Shown here: piece by piece, positions 40,450 through 49,492 of the stretch
How the letters are laid out: each line of letters starts with the position of its first letter
Position numbering within the stretch: the first letter of the stretch is position 1
Origin: Lentisphaeraceae bacterium
Lineage (GTDB): Bacteria; Verrucomicrobiota; Kiritimatiellia; RFP12; DVOR01
DNA: 63,415 bases
Reading direction: 5' to 3'
Assembly (NCBI GenBank): GCA_004555175.1
Contig: SFJE01000009.1
Span: forward strand, 1-63,415
Notes under the pieces: model-generated
What the model was told of the DNA's origin: nothing
Database searches by the model: none
Seen by the model: the letters and a program-made list of their open reading frames with translations, nothing else
Made by a program: the position numbers and the translations under genes

Positions 40450-43227
40450 ATGGCAGATGCTCCAACGCCCCCCGCAGGGGCTGAACAACCGGGCGGCAAC
40501 AAGCCGGTCCCCCCTCCGCAACAACCGGGCAAACCCAATTGGAAGCGTCCCTTTATTGTCTGGGTGCTCCTGGCGGTCTTTGTGATGTCGCTGGTGGGCG
40601 TCTTCCGCGGCGGAAATGAAGCCGGGGGCGAAGCGGCGGAGAGCCCGCTCGCGGCGGTCTTTGGGGGCGAAACGAAGGCGCTCTCGCAGTTCGACTTCTG
40701 GAAGCTGGTGGAAGCCGGGCGGACGGTTGACGCGCAGGGGCAGGTGATTGGCAACAAGGTGCTCTCGGAGGCCAAGCTCATTCGCGAGAATGGGGGCGAA
40801 ACGTATATCGAGGGCACGCTGAACGAGGCGGTCCAGCTGCCGCCGGCCGAGGGCGAGACGCAGCCGCGCGTGACGACCAAGCAGCGCAAGGTGCGCGTGA
40901 ATGTCTTGGGCGTGGAAGGACTGGAGGAGAAGTTGGGCGAGCTGGGCGTGCGGACCACGCAGCAGACGCGGAACAACTGGCTCGGCTCGCTGCTGATTTC
41001 GATCTTGCCGTTGGCGTTGCTCTTCCTGCTCTTCTACTTCTTTGTGCTGCGGCAGATGCGTGCCGGGGGCGAGGGCGGCCCCTTCGCCTTCGGAAAGTCG
41101 CGCGCACGCCTCATGAATAGGGAGGAGGCCAAGACCCGCTTTAAGGACGTGGCCGGCGTGGACGAAGCTAAGGAAGAGGTGGCCGAGATTGTTGAGTTCC
41201 TCAAGAACCCCAAGCGCTTTGAGAATCTGGGCGGCAAGGTGCCCAAGGGCGTGTTGCTGATGGGGCCGCCCGGCACGGGCAAGACCTTGCTGGCCAAGGC
41301 CATTGCCGGCGAGGCGGAGGTGCCCTTCTTCAGCATCAGTGGCTCGGACTTCGTGGAGATGTTCGTGGGCGTGGGCGCGAGCCGCGTGCGTGACATGTTC
41401 GCGCAGGCCAAGAAGAATGCCCCTTGCATCCTCTTCATCGACGAGATTGACGCCATTGGCCGCACCCGCTTTACCGGCATCGGCGGCGGGCACGACGAGC
41501 GCGAGCAGACCCTGAACGCAATGCTCGTGGAGATGGACGGCTTTGAGGGCAACTCCGGGGTCATCGTGATGGCCGCCACCAACCGCGTAGATGTCTTGGA
41601 CCCCGCGTTGACGCGTCCCGGTCGCTTCGACCGGCAGATTGTCGTGGACCTGCCGACCGTGGAAGGGCGTCTAGCCATCCTGAAGGTGCACGCGAGCAAG
41701 GTGAAGTTGGGCGAGGATGTGGATCTCGAGCGCGTGGCGCGCGGCACGCCTGGCTTCTCGGGTGCAGACCTGGCAAACTTGCTCAACGAAGCGGCCCTCC
41801 TGGCGGCCCGCCAAAAGCGCACAGCCGTGGCCCATGCCGACTTGGAGGAGGCGCGCGACAAGATCCTCTGGGGCCGCGAACGCCGGTCGCACGCGATGGC
41901 CGACCGCGACCGCCGGATTACCGCTTGGCACGAGGGCGGCCACGCACTTGCCCAGGTGCTTCTGGAGCACACCGAGCCGCTTCATAAGGTCACCATTATC
42001 CCGCGCGGGCGGGCGCTGGGCGCCACGATGACCCTCCCCGAGCGCGATGTGCTCAACCGCACCGAGGCCGAGATGAAGGATATTCTGGTGATGGCCACCG
42101 CCGGGCGCATCGCCGAAAAGTGCTTTACGGGCGACCTCTCCACCGGCGCCTCACAGGATATTAAGATGGCCACCAGCCTCGCCCGCCGGATGGTTTGCAC
42201 CTATGGCATGAGCGCGCGCTTCGGCTTCCAGTGCTTTGGCGATAACGAGGAGCAGGTCTACCTCGGCCGCGAACTGGGGCGCAAGCAGGACCACTCCGAG
42301 GCCACCGCACAGCTGATTGACGAAGAGGTGACCGCCCTGTTGCGCGAGGCGTATGCCCGCGGCGAGCAGTTGATTGAGAAGCATCGCGAGCGCCTGGAAC
42401 TGTTGGTCGATTACCTCTTGGAGGTGGAAACGGCCGACGGGCGCGATGTGGAGGAACTTGTGCGCACCGGCAAGCGGCCGGCGCCGAAAGCAAAACAGCA
42501 GCAGGAGAATACAGCGATGGATACACTGACATTGCCGGCCAAGGTGATTGCGATTGATGGCCCGAGCGGGGCCGGGAAGAGCTCCGTCTCGCGGGCGGTG
42601 GGCGAGCGCCTGGGCTTCCTCCACGTGGATAGCGGCGCGCTCTACCGCATCGTCACCTGGCAGTGCCTGGAGCAGGGCGTAGACACCTCCGACCCGGCCG
42701 CCGTAGCCAAGCTCGCCGCCGGGCTGCAAATCGACTTCTCCGCCGAGGCTGGTCACATTGTCTACACCGTTGGCGGCATCCGCCCCGATAAGGAGCTGCG
42801 CGAGCCGCGGATTAACGCCCACGCCTCGCCCGTGGCCACCGTGCCCGAGGTGCGCGCCAAGATTACCGCCGAGCTGCGCGCGCTGACCCGCTTTGGCAAC
42901 CTCATCATCGAGGGGCGCGACATTACCACGGCCGTCTTCCCCGACACCCCCGCGCGCTTCTACCTGGAGGCCGACCCCGCCGTCCGCGCCCAGCGCCGAC
43001 AGCTTGAGGAGGTGCAGAAGGGTGTGGCCAACCAGTCCGTCGAGGAGGTCAAGGCTTCGCTCCTAGCGCGCGACAAGATTGACTCTTCCCGCGCCTGCGC
43101 CCCGCTGCGCAAGGCCGATGGCGTCATTGCCATCGATTCTACTTACCTGACGCTTGAGCAGGTGATTGACGCGGTCATCGCCGCCCTGCCCGAGGATTGG
43201 AAGCCGGCTGCGGAGGAGACGAAATGA
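40450..43227 (+). CDS. ftsH-cmk: FtsH protease fused in frame to cytidylate kinase
   Basis: A 925-residue fusion. FtsH part (1 to about 680): Pro-rich N terminus, membrane helices at about 33-52 and 178-200, AAA domain with Walker A GPPGTGKT (272-279), Walker B ILFIDEID (327-334) and the zinc motif HEGGH (494-498, usually HEAGH). It is the membrane quality-control protease. Cmk part (690-925): P loop GPSGAGKSS, HVDSGALYR, EGRDI and the CMP kinase ending; it phosphorylates CMP/dCMP. There is no stop between them; the linker is KAKQQQENTA. An ATG at 42517 with GGAG 9 nt upstream could also give a separate 236-residue Cmk. The fusion seems real unless a point error removed the ftsH stop. The stop overlaps the purN start (ATGA). 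Confidence 0.9.
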   Translation: MADAPTPPAGAEQPGGNKPVPPPQQPGKPNWKRPFIVWVLLAVFVMSLVGVFRGGNEAGGEAAESPLAAVFGGETKALSQFDFWKLVEAGRTVDAQGQVIGNKVLSEAKLIRENGGETYIEGTLNEAVQLPPAEGETQPRVTTKQRKVRVNVLGVEGLEEKLGELGVRTTQQTRNNWLGSLLISILPLALLFLLFYFFVLRQMRAGGEGGPFAFGKSRARLMNREEAKTRFKDVAGVDEAKEEVAEIVEFLKNPKRFENLGGKVPKGVLLMGPPGTGKTLLAKAIAGEAEVPFFSISGSDFVEMFVGVGASRVRDMFAQAKKNAPCILFIDEIDAIGRTRFTGIGGGHDEREQTLNAMLVEMDGFEGNSGVIVMAATNRVDVLDPALTRPGRFDRQIVVDLPTVEGRLAILKVHASKVKLGEDVDLERVARGTPGFSGADLANLLNEAALLAARQKRTAVAHADLEEARDKILWGRERRSHAMADRDRRITAWHEGGHALAQVLLEHTEPLHKVTIIPRGRALGATMTLPERDVLNRTEAEMKDILVMATAGRIAEKCFTGDLSTGASQDIKMATSLARRMVCTYGMSARFGFQCFGDNEEQVYLGRELGRKQDHSEATAQLIDEEVTALLREAYARGEQLIEKHRERLELLVDYLLEVETADGRDVEELVRTGKRPAPKAKQQQENTAMDTLTLPAKVIAIDGPSGAGKSSVSRAVGERLGFLHVDSGALYRIVTWQCLEQGVDTSDPAAVAKLAAGLQIDFSAEAGHIVYTVGGIRPDKELREPRINAHASPVATVPEVRAKITAELRALTRFGNLIIEGRDITTAVFPDTPARFYLEADPAVRAQRRQLEEVQKGVANQSVEEVKASLLARDKIDSSRACAPLRKADGVIAIDSTYLTLEQVIDAVIAALPEDWKPAAEETK
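42504..42519 (+). promoter_or_regulatory. Internal ribosome binding site for separate Cmk
   Basis: Inside the fusion gene, caggag (Shine-Dalgarno) precedes ATG 42517 by 8-9 nt, exactly where a stand-alone cytidylate kinase would begin. It suggests the fusion is recent or that both products are made. Confidence 0.55.
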
Positions 43228-43841
43228 AGCTGAAACTTGCCGTTTTGGGCTCGGGCGCGGGCAGCAATATGCAGTCGATTGTCGACGCGATTGAGGCCGG
43301 CACGCTTGATGCCGAGATTGTCTGCGTGCTGGCCGACGTGCCGGATGCGAAGATTCTTGAGCGGGCCGCGCGCCACAACATCCCCGCGCAGTATCTCTCC
43401 TGCGCGCCCTTCAAGACCAAGCTCGAGGGCGAGGCCGAGGAGAACTACATCCGCGTGATGAAGGAGGCGGGCGCCGATACCGTCGTGCTCGCGGGCTTTA
43501 TGCGCATCGTCAAACCCGGGCTGCTCGCGGCTTTTCCCAACCGCGTCCTCAACATCCACCCGGCCCTCTTGCCGGCCTTCCCGGGATTGCACTCCTGGAA
43601 GCAGGCGCTGGATTACGGCTGCCGCGTGGCTGGCTGCACGGTCCACTTTGTCGATGCGGGCACCGATAGCGGGCCCATCATCGTCCAGCGTTGCGTGCCG
43701 GTTGAGCCCGGCGACACGCCCGAGACGCTCCACGCGCGTATTCAGGTGCAGGAGCACTTGGCCTATCCCGAAGCGCTGCGCTTGCTCGCCGCCGGGCGCC
43801 TGACAATCAATGGCCGTCGCGTCCTAATTGACGGCCGCTAA
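43224..43841 (+). CDS. purN: Phosphoribosylglycinamide formyltransferase
   Basis: A 205-residue GAR transformylase of purine synthesis. LAVLGSGAGSNMQSI at the N terminus, VVLAGFMRIV, the active-site sequence NIHPALLPAFPGLHSW and the Asp in FVDAGTDSGPIIVQ. Normal length. ATG overlaps the stop codon of ftsH-cmk (ATGA); a longer frame upstream (43197) is not used. Confidence 0.95.
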   Translation: MKLKLAVLGSGAGSNMQSIVDAIEAGTLDAEIVCVLADVPDAKILERAARHNIPAQYLSCAPFKTKLEGEAEENYIRVMKEAGADTVVLAGFMRIVKPGLLAAFPNRVLNIHPALLPAFPGLHSWKQALDYGCRVAGCTVHFVDAGTDSGPIIVQRCVPVEPGDTPETLHARIQVQEHLAYPEALRLLAAGRLTINGRRVLIDGR

Positions 43842-43858
43842 GTTGCGGGAGGTGCCGG

Positions 43859-45136
43859 ATGTGGCAGGAAATGCTTGCGTTGCTTGATCGAATTCAAGTG
43901 GGGTGGAGTGCGGTGGACAATGTGGCCCTGCGCGTGCTGTTGCAGTTGTTGCTGGTGGTGGGGGTCTCCTATGGCTCCTACTGGCTCTGCCACCTGCTCT
44001 TCCGCGTGTTGCAGCGGCGGCTTCTCCGCGCCCGCCCGGCGAGCCTACTCGCCATTCTTCTGACCTCGCAGGCGATTCCGCGCGCGCTACAGGTGGTGCC
44101 GCTGGTGGTGGCGGGTATTCTGGCCACGCGGGCAATCTCCACCAACTGGCTCCGCGCCACAGTACTCATGCTCACGCGGATCTACTTCGTCTTCATCTGC
44201 GCGAATGTCTTTGCCGCCGCGATGAACCTAGCCTACCGGTTGCACAACTGGCGGCGCGGGGTTAGCGCTTCGCCGCAGAAGGGCATCTTCCAGGTCCTCT
44301 CGCTCTTGGGTTACCTCTTCGCCGCGGTGGGCATCGTGGCCACGCTCTCGGGGCGCGACCCCACCTACGTCCTCTCCGGCATGACCGCCCTCTCGGCCGT
44401 GCTCATGCTCGTCTTCAAGGATTCCATCCTCGGCCTCACGGCCGGGGTCACCCTGGCAAGCAATGGGATGGTGCGCATCGGCGACTGGATCGAGGTGCCC
44501 GGCACGGACGCCGATGGTGAAGTCATTGACATTGCGCTGACCACTGTACGCGTTCAGAACTGGGACAACACCATCACCACCGTCCCCGCCTACGACCTCA
44601 TCGCCAAGCCCTTCAAGAATTGGCGCGGCATGAGTGAAAGCGGTGGTCGGCGCATCAAGCGCGCCATCCTCATCGACCTCGACTCCATCCATTTTGCCGA
44701 CGAAGACGAACTTGAGCGCTGGAAGGAGATAGACCTCATTCGCGACTACCTGGCCACCAAGATTCGCGAAGTGCGCGCTTACAACGCCGAACACCCCTCT
44801 TCGGCCACCTCCGTCGCCAACGCCCGCAAGCTCACCAATATCGGTACCTTCCGCGCCTACTGCTTGGCCTACCTGCGCGCAAACCCCGCCATCCACCAGC
44901 GCATGACCCTCCTGGTCCGCCAACTCGACCCCTCCGACCACGGCCTGCCCCTCGAAATCTATTGCTTTAGTAGCGACACCGCCTGGGCCAACTACGAGCG
45001 CATCCAGAGCGACCTCTTCGACCACTTCCTGGCCATTATGCCCGAGTTCGGCCTGACCTCCTTCCAGGTCACCTCAGCCGCCGCCTTGCGGCTGGGCGCT
45101 CAAGCCTTGCCCGCGCGCCTCAAGGCAAAGGCGTAA
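43859..45136 (+). CDS. MscS-family mechanosensitive channel (YbdG/MscM-like)
   Basis: A 425-residue small-conductance mechanosensitive channel. Five predicted membrane segments in the first 190 residues, the pore helix region ALSAVLMLVFKDSILGLTAGV, then the beta domain (GDWIEVPG, GEVIDIALTTVRVQNWDNT, TVPAYDLIAKPFKNW) and a long C-terminal domain as in E. coli YbdG. Protects against osmotic downshock. Last gene of the plus-strand operon; its 3' end overlaps that of the convergent glycosyltransferase gene by 37 bp. Confidence 0.92.
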   Translation: MWQEMLALLDRIQVGWSAVDNVALRVLLQLLLVVGVSYGSYWLCHLLFRVLQRRLLRARPASLLAILLTSQAIPRALQVVPLVVAGILATRAISTNWLRATVLMLTRIYFVFICANVFAAAMNLAYRLHNWRRGVSASPQKGIFQVLSLLGYLFAAVGIVATLSGRDPTYVLSGMTALSAVLMLVFKDSILGLTAGVTLASNGMVRIGDWIEVPGTDADGEVIDIALTTVRVQNWDNTITTVPAYDLIAKPFKNWRGMSESGGRRIKRAILIDLDSIHFADEDELERWKEIDLIRDYLATKIREVRAYNAEHPSSATSVANARKLTNIGTFRAYCLAYLRANPAIHQRMTLLVRQLDPSDHGLPLEIYCFSSDTAWANYERIQSDLFDHFLAIMPEFGLTSFQVTSAAALRLGAQALPARLKAKA

Positions 45137-46302
45137 CAGCCGCGGAGCGTCTCGGCAAAGGTCTCGCTCGAACGCTCCTGCCGCACCCACTCTTCCGCCG
45201 CCCACGCCCGCTCCACACACCAGAAGGGCGCCCCCATCACCTGTTCAATCGCCTCGGCAATCGCCCGGCTCTTCCCTGCCACCAAAAGCACCTTGGCCCC
45301 TGCAAGCGCCTCCATCGCCGGGCAGCGAATTGCAATCACTGCCCGCCGCGAAGCCATCGCATCCAGCACCCACGGCAAGGGCTCCGGTCCGCTCTGCGCC
45401 GGGAAGAAGACCGCATCCGCCGCCGCGAGCGCTTGCTCCATCGCCGCGCCTGGCGCCGGCAACGGCTGAAGCTGAATATTGGCCGTGCGCGGCAATGCCG
45501 CGCCTAAGGCCGCCCCCAACCGCTCCCGGGCGCGCCCCGTGCCGCCATAAATCTGCACGCGCAGCGCCTCGGTCTGGCGGAACGCCTCCGGCAGCGCTTC
45601 GACCAGCGGGGAGAGATCCTCAAGTTGCGTCTGCGCCGAGAAAGCCACCAAGGTAAAGACCTGCGCCGTGCCTCCGAGCCTCACCGCCGGCAAAGGTAAC
45701 GGCCGCGCCCACGGGGCCGGCAAGGTCGGCAGATAGGCCACCCGCCCGCACAGGCGCGACCGCCGCAACTGCGCCACCCCCACCGGAACATCACTCAACA
45801 CCAAGCAAACCGACTTGAGAAAGCGCGCCGAACGCCGCTTCGCCCACTGCTCCAGCGAAAAGCCCGATTCCGTCCGCCACTCAAAGACGAAACGCGACCG
45901 AAAGAGCCACGCCACAAAGGCCCCCACCCGAATGGTGCGATCCGCGCAATGGATTGCCGCGTAGGCGCGCGTCAGGTAGAGCCGCACCGCCGAAAGCGTC
46001 ATCAGCACCGTCGCCCACACCCGCAGCGGCCCGTGCCCATAGAGCGGCAGATGGCGCGCAAACGGCAGGTAGCCCGCGCGGTAGACCCGCTCAACCAATC
46101 CCGCCGGCCACGGGTCGCCCCCCGGCAGCGTCAGCAACTCCACCTCCAGCCCCGCGCGCTTCATCAGCGCCAACACCTGAAAGGTTCGCCGGGCGTGCAG
46201 ACTCTGCGCGCGCAGCACCTGGGCATAGAGATAGAGCACGCGCGGAGCCGGCGGTTCGCCACCCCCTGCCACAGCTTCCAGTTGCTCGTCGGCCGTTACC
46301 AT
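45100..46302 (-). CDS. Glycosyltransferase, GT4-like
   Basis: A 400-residue GT-B glycosyltransferase. The N-terminal domain starts RVLYLYAQVLRAQSLHARRTFQ; the C-terminal nucleotide-sugar domain has FTLVAFSAQTQLEDLSPLVEAL, VQIYGGTGRARERL and the ALAAADAVFFPAQSGPEPLP / MASRRAVIAI segment typical of GT4. It probably adds a hexose to a surface polysaccharide; the substrate is not known. Downstream of thrB on the same strand (9-nt gap), overlapping the end of mscS. Confidence 0.75.
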   Translation of the reverse strand: MVTADEQLEAVAGGGEPPAPRVLYLYAQVLRAQSLHARRTFQVLALMKRAGLEVELLTLPGGDPWPAGLVERVYRAGYLPFARHLPLYGHGPLRVWATVLMTLSAVRLYLTRAYAAIHCADRTIRVGAFVAWLFRSRFVFEWRTESGFSLEQWAKRRSARFLKSVCLVLSDVPVGVAQLRRSRLCGRVAYLPTLPAPWARPLPLPAVRLGGTAQVFTLVAFSAQTQLEDLSPLVEALPEAFRQTEALRVQIYGGTGRARERLGAALGAALPRTANIQLQPLPAPGAAMEQALAAADAVFFPAQSGPEPLPWVLDAMASRRAVIAIRCPAMEALAGAKVLLVAGKSRAIAEAIEQVMGAPFWCVERAWAAEEWVRQERSSETFAETLRGCYAFALRRAGKA

Positions 46303-46311
46303 CGCCCGCGC

Positions 46312-47217
46312 TTAGGCGTCCAGCACAGCGAGTTTGGCCCCCTGACGGTGGACATGCATCTTGCGCACGTGCCACTCCAGATCGAGCCCTGCCACGAATT
46401 GGCCCATCTGCTTGCCGAAGGCATCATCATCATCAATCACCACCGCCACAATCGTCGGACCGGCGCCAGAGATGTAAACCGCCACCGCGTCGGTCTGCTC
46501 CACGGCAAAACGCATCACCTCCGCCCCCTGCGGAATAAGTTGCAGACGGTACTCCTGATGAATGCGGTCCTTGCAGCCGGCGCGAATCAGCCGCGGATCG
46601 GCCCGCTCAAGCCCCTCAACAAGAATGGGCACGCGCGAGAGATTGTAGATACAGTCGGTCAGCGAATAGGTCTTAGGCAACGCCGCGCGGGCCATCTCGG
46701 TGGGAACGCGCACATCAGGCATCATCGCGTAGAAAGAGATCCGGTCGCTAATCGGATAGCGGTGCCAATAGACCAACCCATCCTCGACAATCGCCGCCAC
46801 AAAGCCGCCCAGAATCGCCGGGGCCACATTGTCCGGGTGCCCTTCAATCAAGGTCGCAGTCCGCAGAATCTGCTCGGTATCCATCGCCAGGTTGCCGAGC
46901 ACATTGGCAGCCATCACGCCCGCCACAATACAGGTGGAAGAGGACCCCAAGCCCGAGCAAACCGGCAGGTCCGTGTCAAAGGTGATACGCAGATTCGGCG
47001 CCAAACGCCCATGCTGCGCCAACACCTGCGTCAGCGTGGAGTAAAGCAAGTTGTTTTCGGGGGTGGCAAACTCCGGCAAACACCCCTCAATCTGCAACCG
47101 CTCGTGACAGTTGGTATCGAAGGTAAAGCGGTTGTACATATCAAACGCCAACCCCATCACATCGAACCCGGGGCCCACATTCGCGCTCGTCGCCGGCACG
47201 GAAATCTTGAACTTCAT
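46312..47217 (-). CDS. thrB: Homoserine kinase
   Basis: A 301-residue GHMP kinase that phosphorylates homoserine on the way to threonine. SVPATSANVGPGFDVMGLA at the N terminus, the GHMP motif LPVCSGLGSSSTCIVAG, GHPDNVAPAILGG and the C-terminal YISGAGPTIVAVV. Normal length. ATG 47217 chosen; the frame runs on upstream to 47295 without family similarity and crosses the -10 element. Its operon partner is a glycosyltransferase rather than other thr genes. Confidence 0.95.
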   Translation of the reverse strand: MKFKISVPATSANVGPGFDVMGLAFDMYNRFTFDTNCHERLQIEGCLPEFATPENNLLYSTLTQVLAQHGRLAPNLRITFDTDLPVCSGLGSSSTCIVAGVMAANVLGNLAMDTEQILRTATLIEGHPDNVAPAILGGFVAAIVEDGLVYWHRYPISDRISFYAMMPDVRVPTEMARAALPKTYSLTDCIYNLSRVPILVEGLERADPRLIRAGCKDRIHQEYRLQLIPQGAEVMRFAVEQTDAVAVYISGAGPTIVAVVIDDDDAFGKQMGQFVAGLDLEWHVRKMHVHRQGAKLAVLDA

Positions 47218-47254
47218 AGACAAACGGTCCTTCTCTGAACTGCTTACGCCCCCC

Positions 47255-47263
47255 ATTATAGCA
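47255..47263 (-). promoter_or_regulatory. Extended -10 promoter of thrB
   Basis: Minus-strand TCTGC-TATAAT, with TATAAT at 47260-47255, 38 bp before the ATG. No good -35 element. Confidence 0.6.
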
Positions 47264-47375
47264 GAACCTCCCCCGCCCCGCAGAAAACCTTTCACCCCTC
47301 CACGTCGGGAGCGCAGGGCTCTCCACTCCGCCCGGCGCGGGGTGGAGGCGCGGGATAGGGGGGCTAGGAGAGCAT

Positions 47376-47501
47376 TTACGGCGTCTCGGTGCTCTGCTTC
47401 GGCGGCACCACAAACTTATAGAACGCCGTTCCCTCCTCCGCCGGCACCGACAACTTCAGCGCCCCCGCCGCCACCGAAGCCGCGTCCGCCGCCAAATCCA
47501 T
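47376..47501 (-). pseudogene. 41-residue frame resembling the C terminus of a secreted protein
   Basis: A frame from ATG 47501 encodes 41 residues ending LSVPAEEGTAFYKFVVPPKQ-STETP. The LSVPA...FYKF pattern looks like the last beta strands of a secreted or surface protein, so this may be the remnant of a larger gene; the frame is closed upstream by a TAG. Between it and thrB lies a decayed copy (47296-47340) of the multi-hairpin repeat. Weak evidence. Confidence 0.3.
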
Positions 47502-47559
47502 CCGCCTCCAAATCCTCCCCTAACAGGGCAACTTATAAGGGCAGTTTCCTAGCAAAGGA

Positions 47560-49290
47560 TTAGTTGGCAGTAAAGATACCGAGGTTCTCGCAGGAGGTGA
47601 CGCGGCCGGCATCGTCGTATCGCCACTCGTAGAAGTAGAGGGCGCGGCCGCCGGACCACCAGCGGGCACCATACTTTGCGCCGAAGCGGCGATCGTGCGC
47701 CTCCAAGAGCGCGGTCATCTCTTGTTGAGTGAGGGGACGTTGTTGTAGGGCCGTAAAGAGCGTGTGGAGGCGGCAGTTGCTGGTGGGTGTGGTGGTGCGG
47801 GTGAAGGGTGCCGAGGCGTTGAGAGGTTTGGTCCACAGGATGGAGGATTCTGCTCCGTGGCCTTGGAAGCCTTCGGTCTCGCGCATTGTAATGAGTCCGT
47901 GGTCGGCGGCGATGACGATTTCGGTGTTGTCGTAGAGGCCACGGGCGCGTAGTGCGTCCATTAGGGCGGCCACCTGGTGGAGAACGAAGAGGCTGTATTG
48001 CCGATAGTCGGCCAACGCTTGACTGGGGGCGGGCAGTTTCTCGCCGGAATGGTCGTAGAGAATGGGGCCGTGAATGCCGCTGGTATGGAAGATGAGGAGC
48101 GAGAGCGATTCGTCTTGCTTGATGGGGCGATTGGCCAGGAAGGGGTAGAGTTGGCGCTCGGTGTAGACCCAGGCACCGGATGGCAGGCGCTTGGTGGCTT
48201 TGGCATAGGCCTGGGAGAGGATACGCCCCTTGTAGCGATAAGGAGCCAAACGAAACCTAACGGTATCGGCTAGAGAAATGTAAGGGATGGAGGTGGAAGG
48301 GCGAAAGAGGACGGAAGTCTCGGGGTCATCAACGGGGAGTACGGTGGCGGCGGTGGAGGTGCGGCGGTTCGTATAGCCGTAGGAGAGAAGTTGATCGCTG
48401 AAATAGATGGCGTTGTCGGCTTGGATGTAGGGGACCAGGAAGGACTTTGGGCCGATGATGGAGGTGGAGTAGTCGTTGGCCGTTTGGTCCTTGCGCAGGG
48501 AGAGGCCTGTCATCAGACCGGGAAGACCACGGGCGGTCTGTTCGTGCATTGCCAGGTTGTTCTCATGGGCAGTGAAACCGGGGAAGTGGCTCTCCAGTTC
48601 GGGGTGTGCCCGAAGAGTCTCTGCAGCGAGCGAGGCTGGCGTGGAGTCAAGAATGAGTAAGAGAATGTTACGCTGGGCGGAGAAGGTGGCGCTTTGGACG
48701 ATGTCCAGTTGCGGGCAGTAGCCGGAAGTAAAGGTGGTGTCTTCGGCAGTGGCAGACTTTGGGGCTGCATCAAAGAGTGCAGCGATGGCCATCACCACCA
48801 CGGCCGAGGCAATGATTGCACTGAAGCGCTTGACCCACCGATGGCAGGCAAGCGTTCCTAGGAAGACGGTGGCCAGGAGGGCGGTATCGATGATGCCTCG
48901 GAAGGGGTTAGAAAAGGCACGGATTTCACCATCGAGCGGCGGCAGGCCTATGGCAAAGAGCCCACTCTCGAAGTAGGCGCAGAGCAAGAGGGCGAGTAGC
49001 AGTGTCCGCGCCAGCGAGCCGAGAAGGAGCTCTCCAGCAAGGAGTAGCGCGAAGAGTGCCAGCGAAGCCCCGGCGAACCACGGCAGGAGGGCGAGTAGGG
49101 CCGATTGGGGCGAGAAGCCGAAGAGGGTCTGATTGGCGATGAAGGTTTGGCAGGGCACAAGCACCGTCAGAAAGAGGGCGCTTCCAATCGCCAACAGAGC
49201 GGTTTGGGCAATCGAAAGCGCGCGTAAGCGCTGGGTAATCCACGCGCAGGCGCTGTCGCGGAGGGGGCGGAGGGGGAACATAGGGCTCAC
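47560..49290 (-). CDS. Membrane-anchored alkaline-phosphatase-superfamily transferase (LtaS/EptA-like)
   Basis: A 576-residue protein with about five N-terminal membrane helices (residues 25-170) and a periplasmic alkaline-phosphatase/sulfatase fold: first metal ligand Asp215 in LLLILDSTP, likely nucleophile Thr252 in HEQTARGLPG, and IVIAADHG with Asp-His later. The layout is that of lipoteichoic acid synthase and phosphoethanolamine transferases. Last gene of the AEP operon, overlapping the small membrane-protein gene by 4 bp. I infer that it transfers a phosphoglycerol, phosphoethanolamine or AEP group to a periplasmic glycan; the substrate is not established. Confidence 0.75.
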   Translation of the reverse strand: MSPMFPLRPLRDSACAWITQRLRALSIAQTALLAIGSALFLTVLVPCQTFIANQTLFGFSPQSALLALLPWFAGASLALFALLLAGELLLGSLARTLLLALLLCAYFESGLFAIGLPPLDGEIRAFSNPFRGIIDTALLATVFLGTLACHRWVKRFSAIIASAVVVMAIAALFDAAPKSATAEDTTFTSGYCPQLDIVQSATFSAQRNILLLILDSTPASLAAETLRAHPELESHFPGFTAHENNLAMHEQTARGLPGLMTGLSLRKDQTANDYSTSIIGPKSFLVPYIQADNAIYFSDQLLSYGYTNRRTSTAATVLPVDDPETSVLFRPSTSIPYISLADTVRFRLAPYRYKGRILSQAYAKATKRLPSGAWVYTERQLYPFLANRPIKQDESLSLLIFHTSGIHGPILYDHSGEKLPAPSQALADYRQYSLFVLHQVAALMDALRARGLYDNTEIVIAADHGLITMRETEGFQGHGAESSILWTKPLNASAPFTRTTTPTSNCRLHTLFTALQQRPLTQQEMTALLEAHDRRFGAKYGARWWSGGRALYFYEWRYDDAGRVTSCENLGIFTAN

Positions 49291-49472
49291 TTTCGAATGA
49301 TGTCGGCTTCAACTTCCTTGCCAGCGTTATCGTCACGGCGGAGGGCTTTGTTGGCACCGCGTTTGACTTTGCGCCAAAGGACGCCGAAGAGGACGCCGGA
49401 GGCGATGGCAACGCCAGCGATGGCTTGGACGGTGTAGGACATCACAGAGGGATCGATGTAGGCGAGGAACAT
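49287..49472 (-). CDS. Small membrane protein (AYIDPS-type)
   Basis: A 61-residue protein: FLAYIDPSVMSYTVQAIAGV, one membrane helix (about residues 14-33), then a charged helix (WRKVKRGANKALRRDDNAG). The YIDP(S/G)...Q N terminus resembles a small protein that I recall beside sulfatase-like and teichoic-type genes in other gut anaerobes. Function unknown; position in the operon suggests a partner of the membrane transferase. Overlaps the next gene by 4 bp. Confidence 0.65.
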   Translation of the reverse strand: MFLAYIDPSVMSYTVQAIAGVAIASGVLFGVLWRKVKRGANKALRRDDNAGKEVEADIIRK

Positions 49473-49492
49473 AGTTTTTTCCTGATGTGGGG

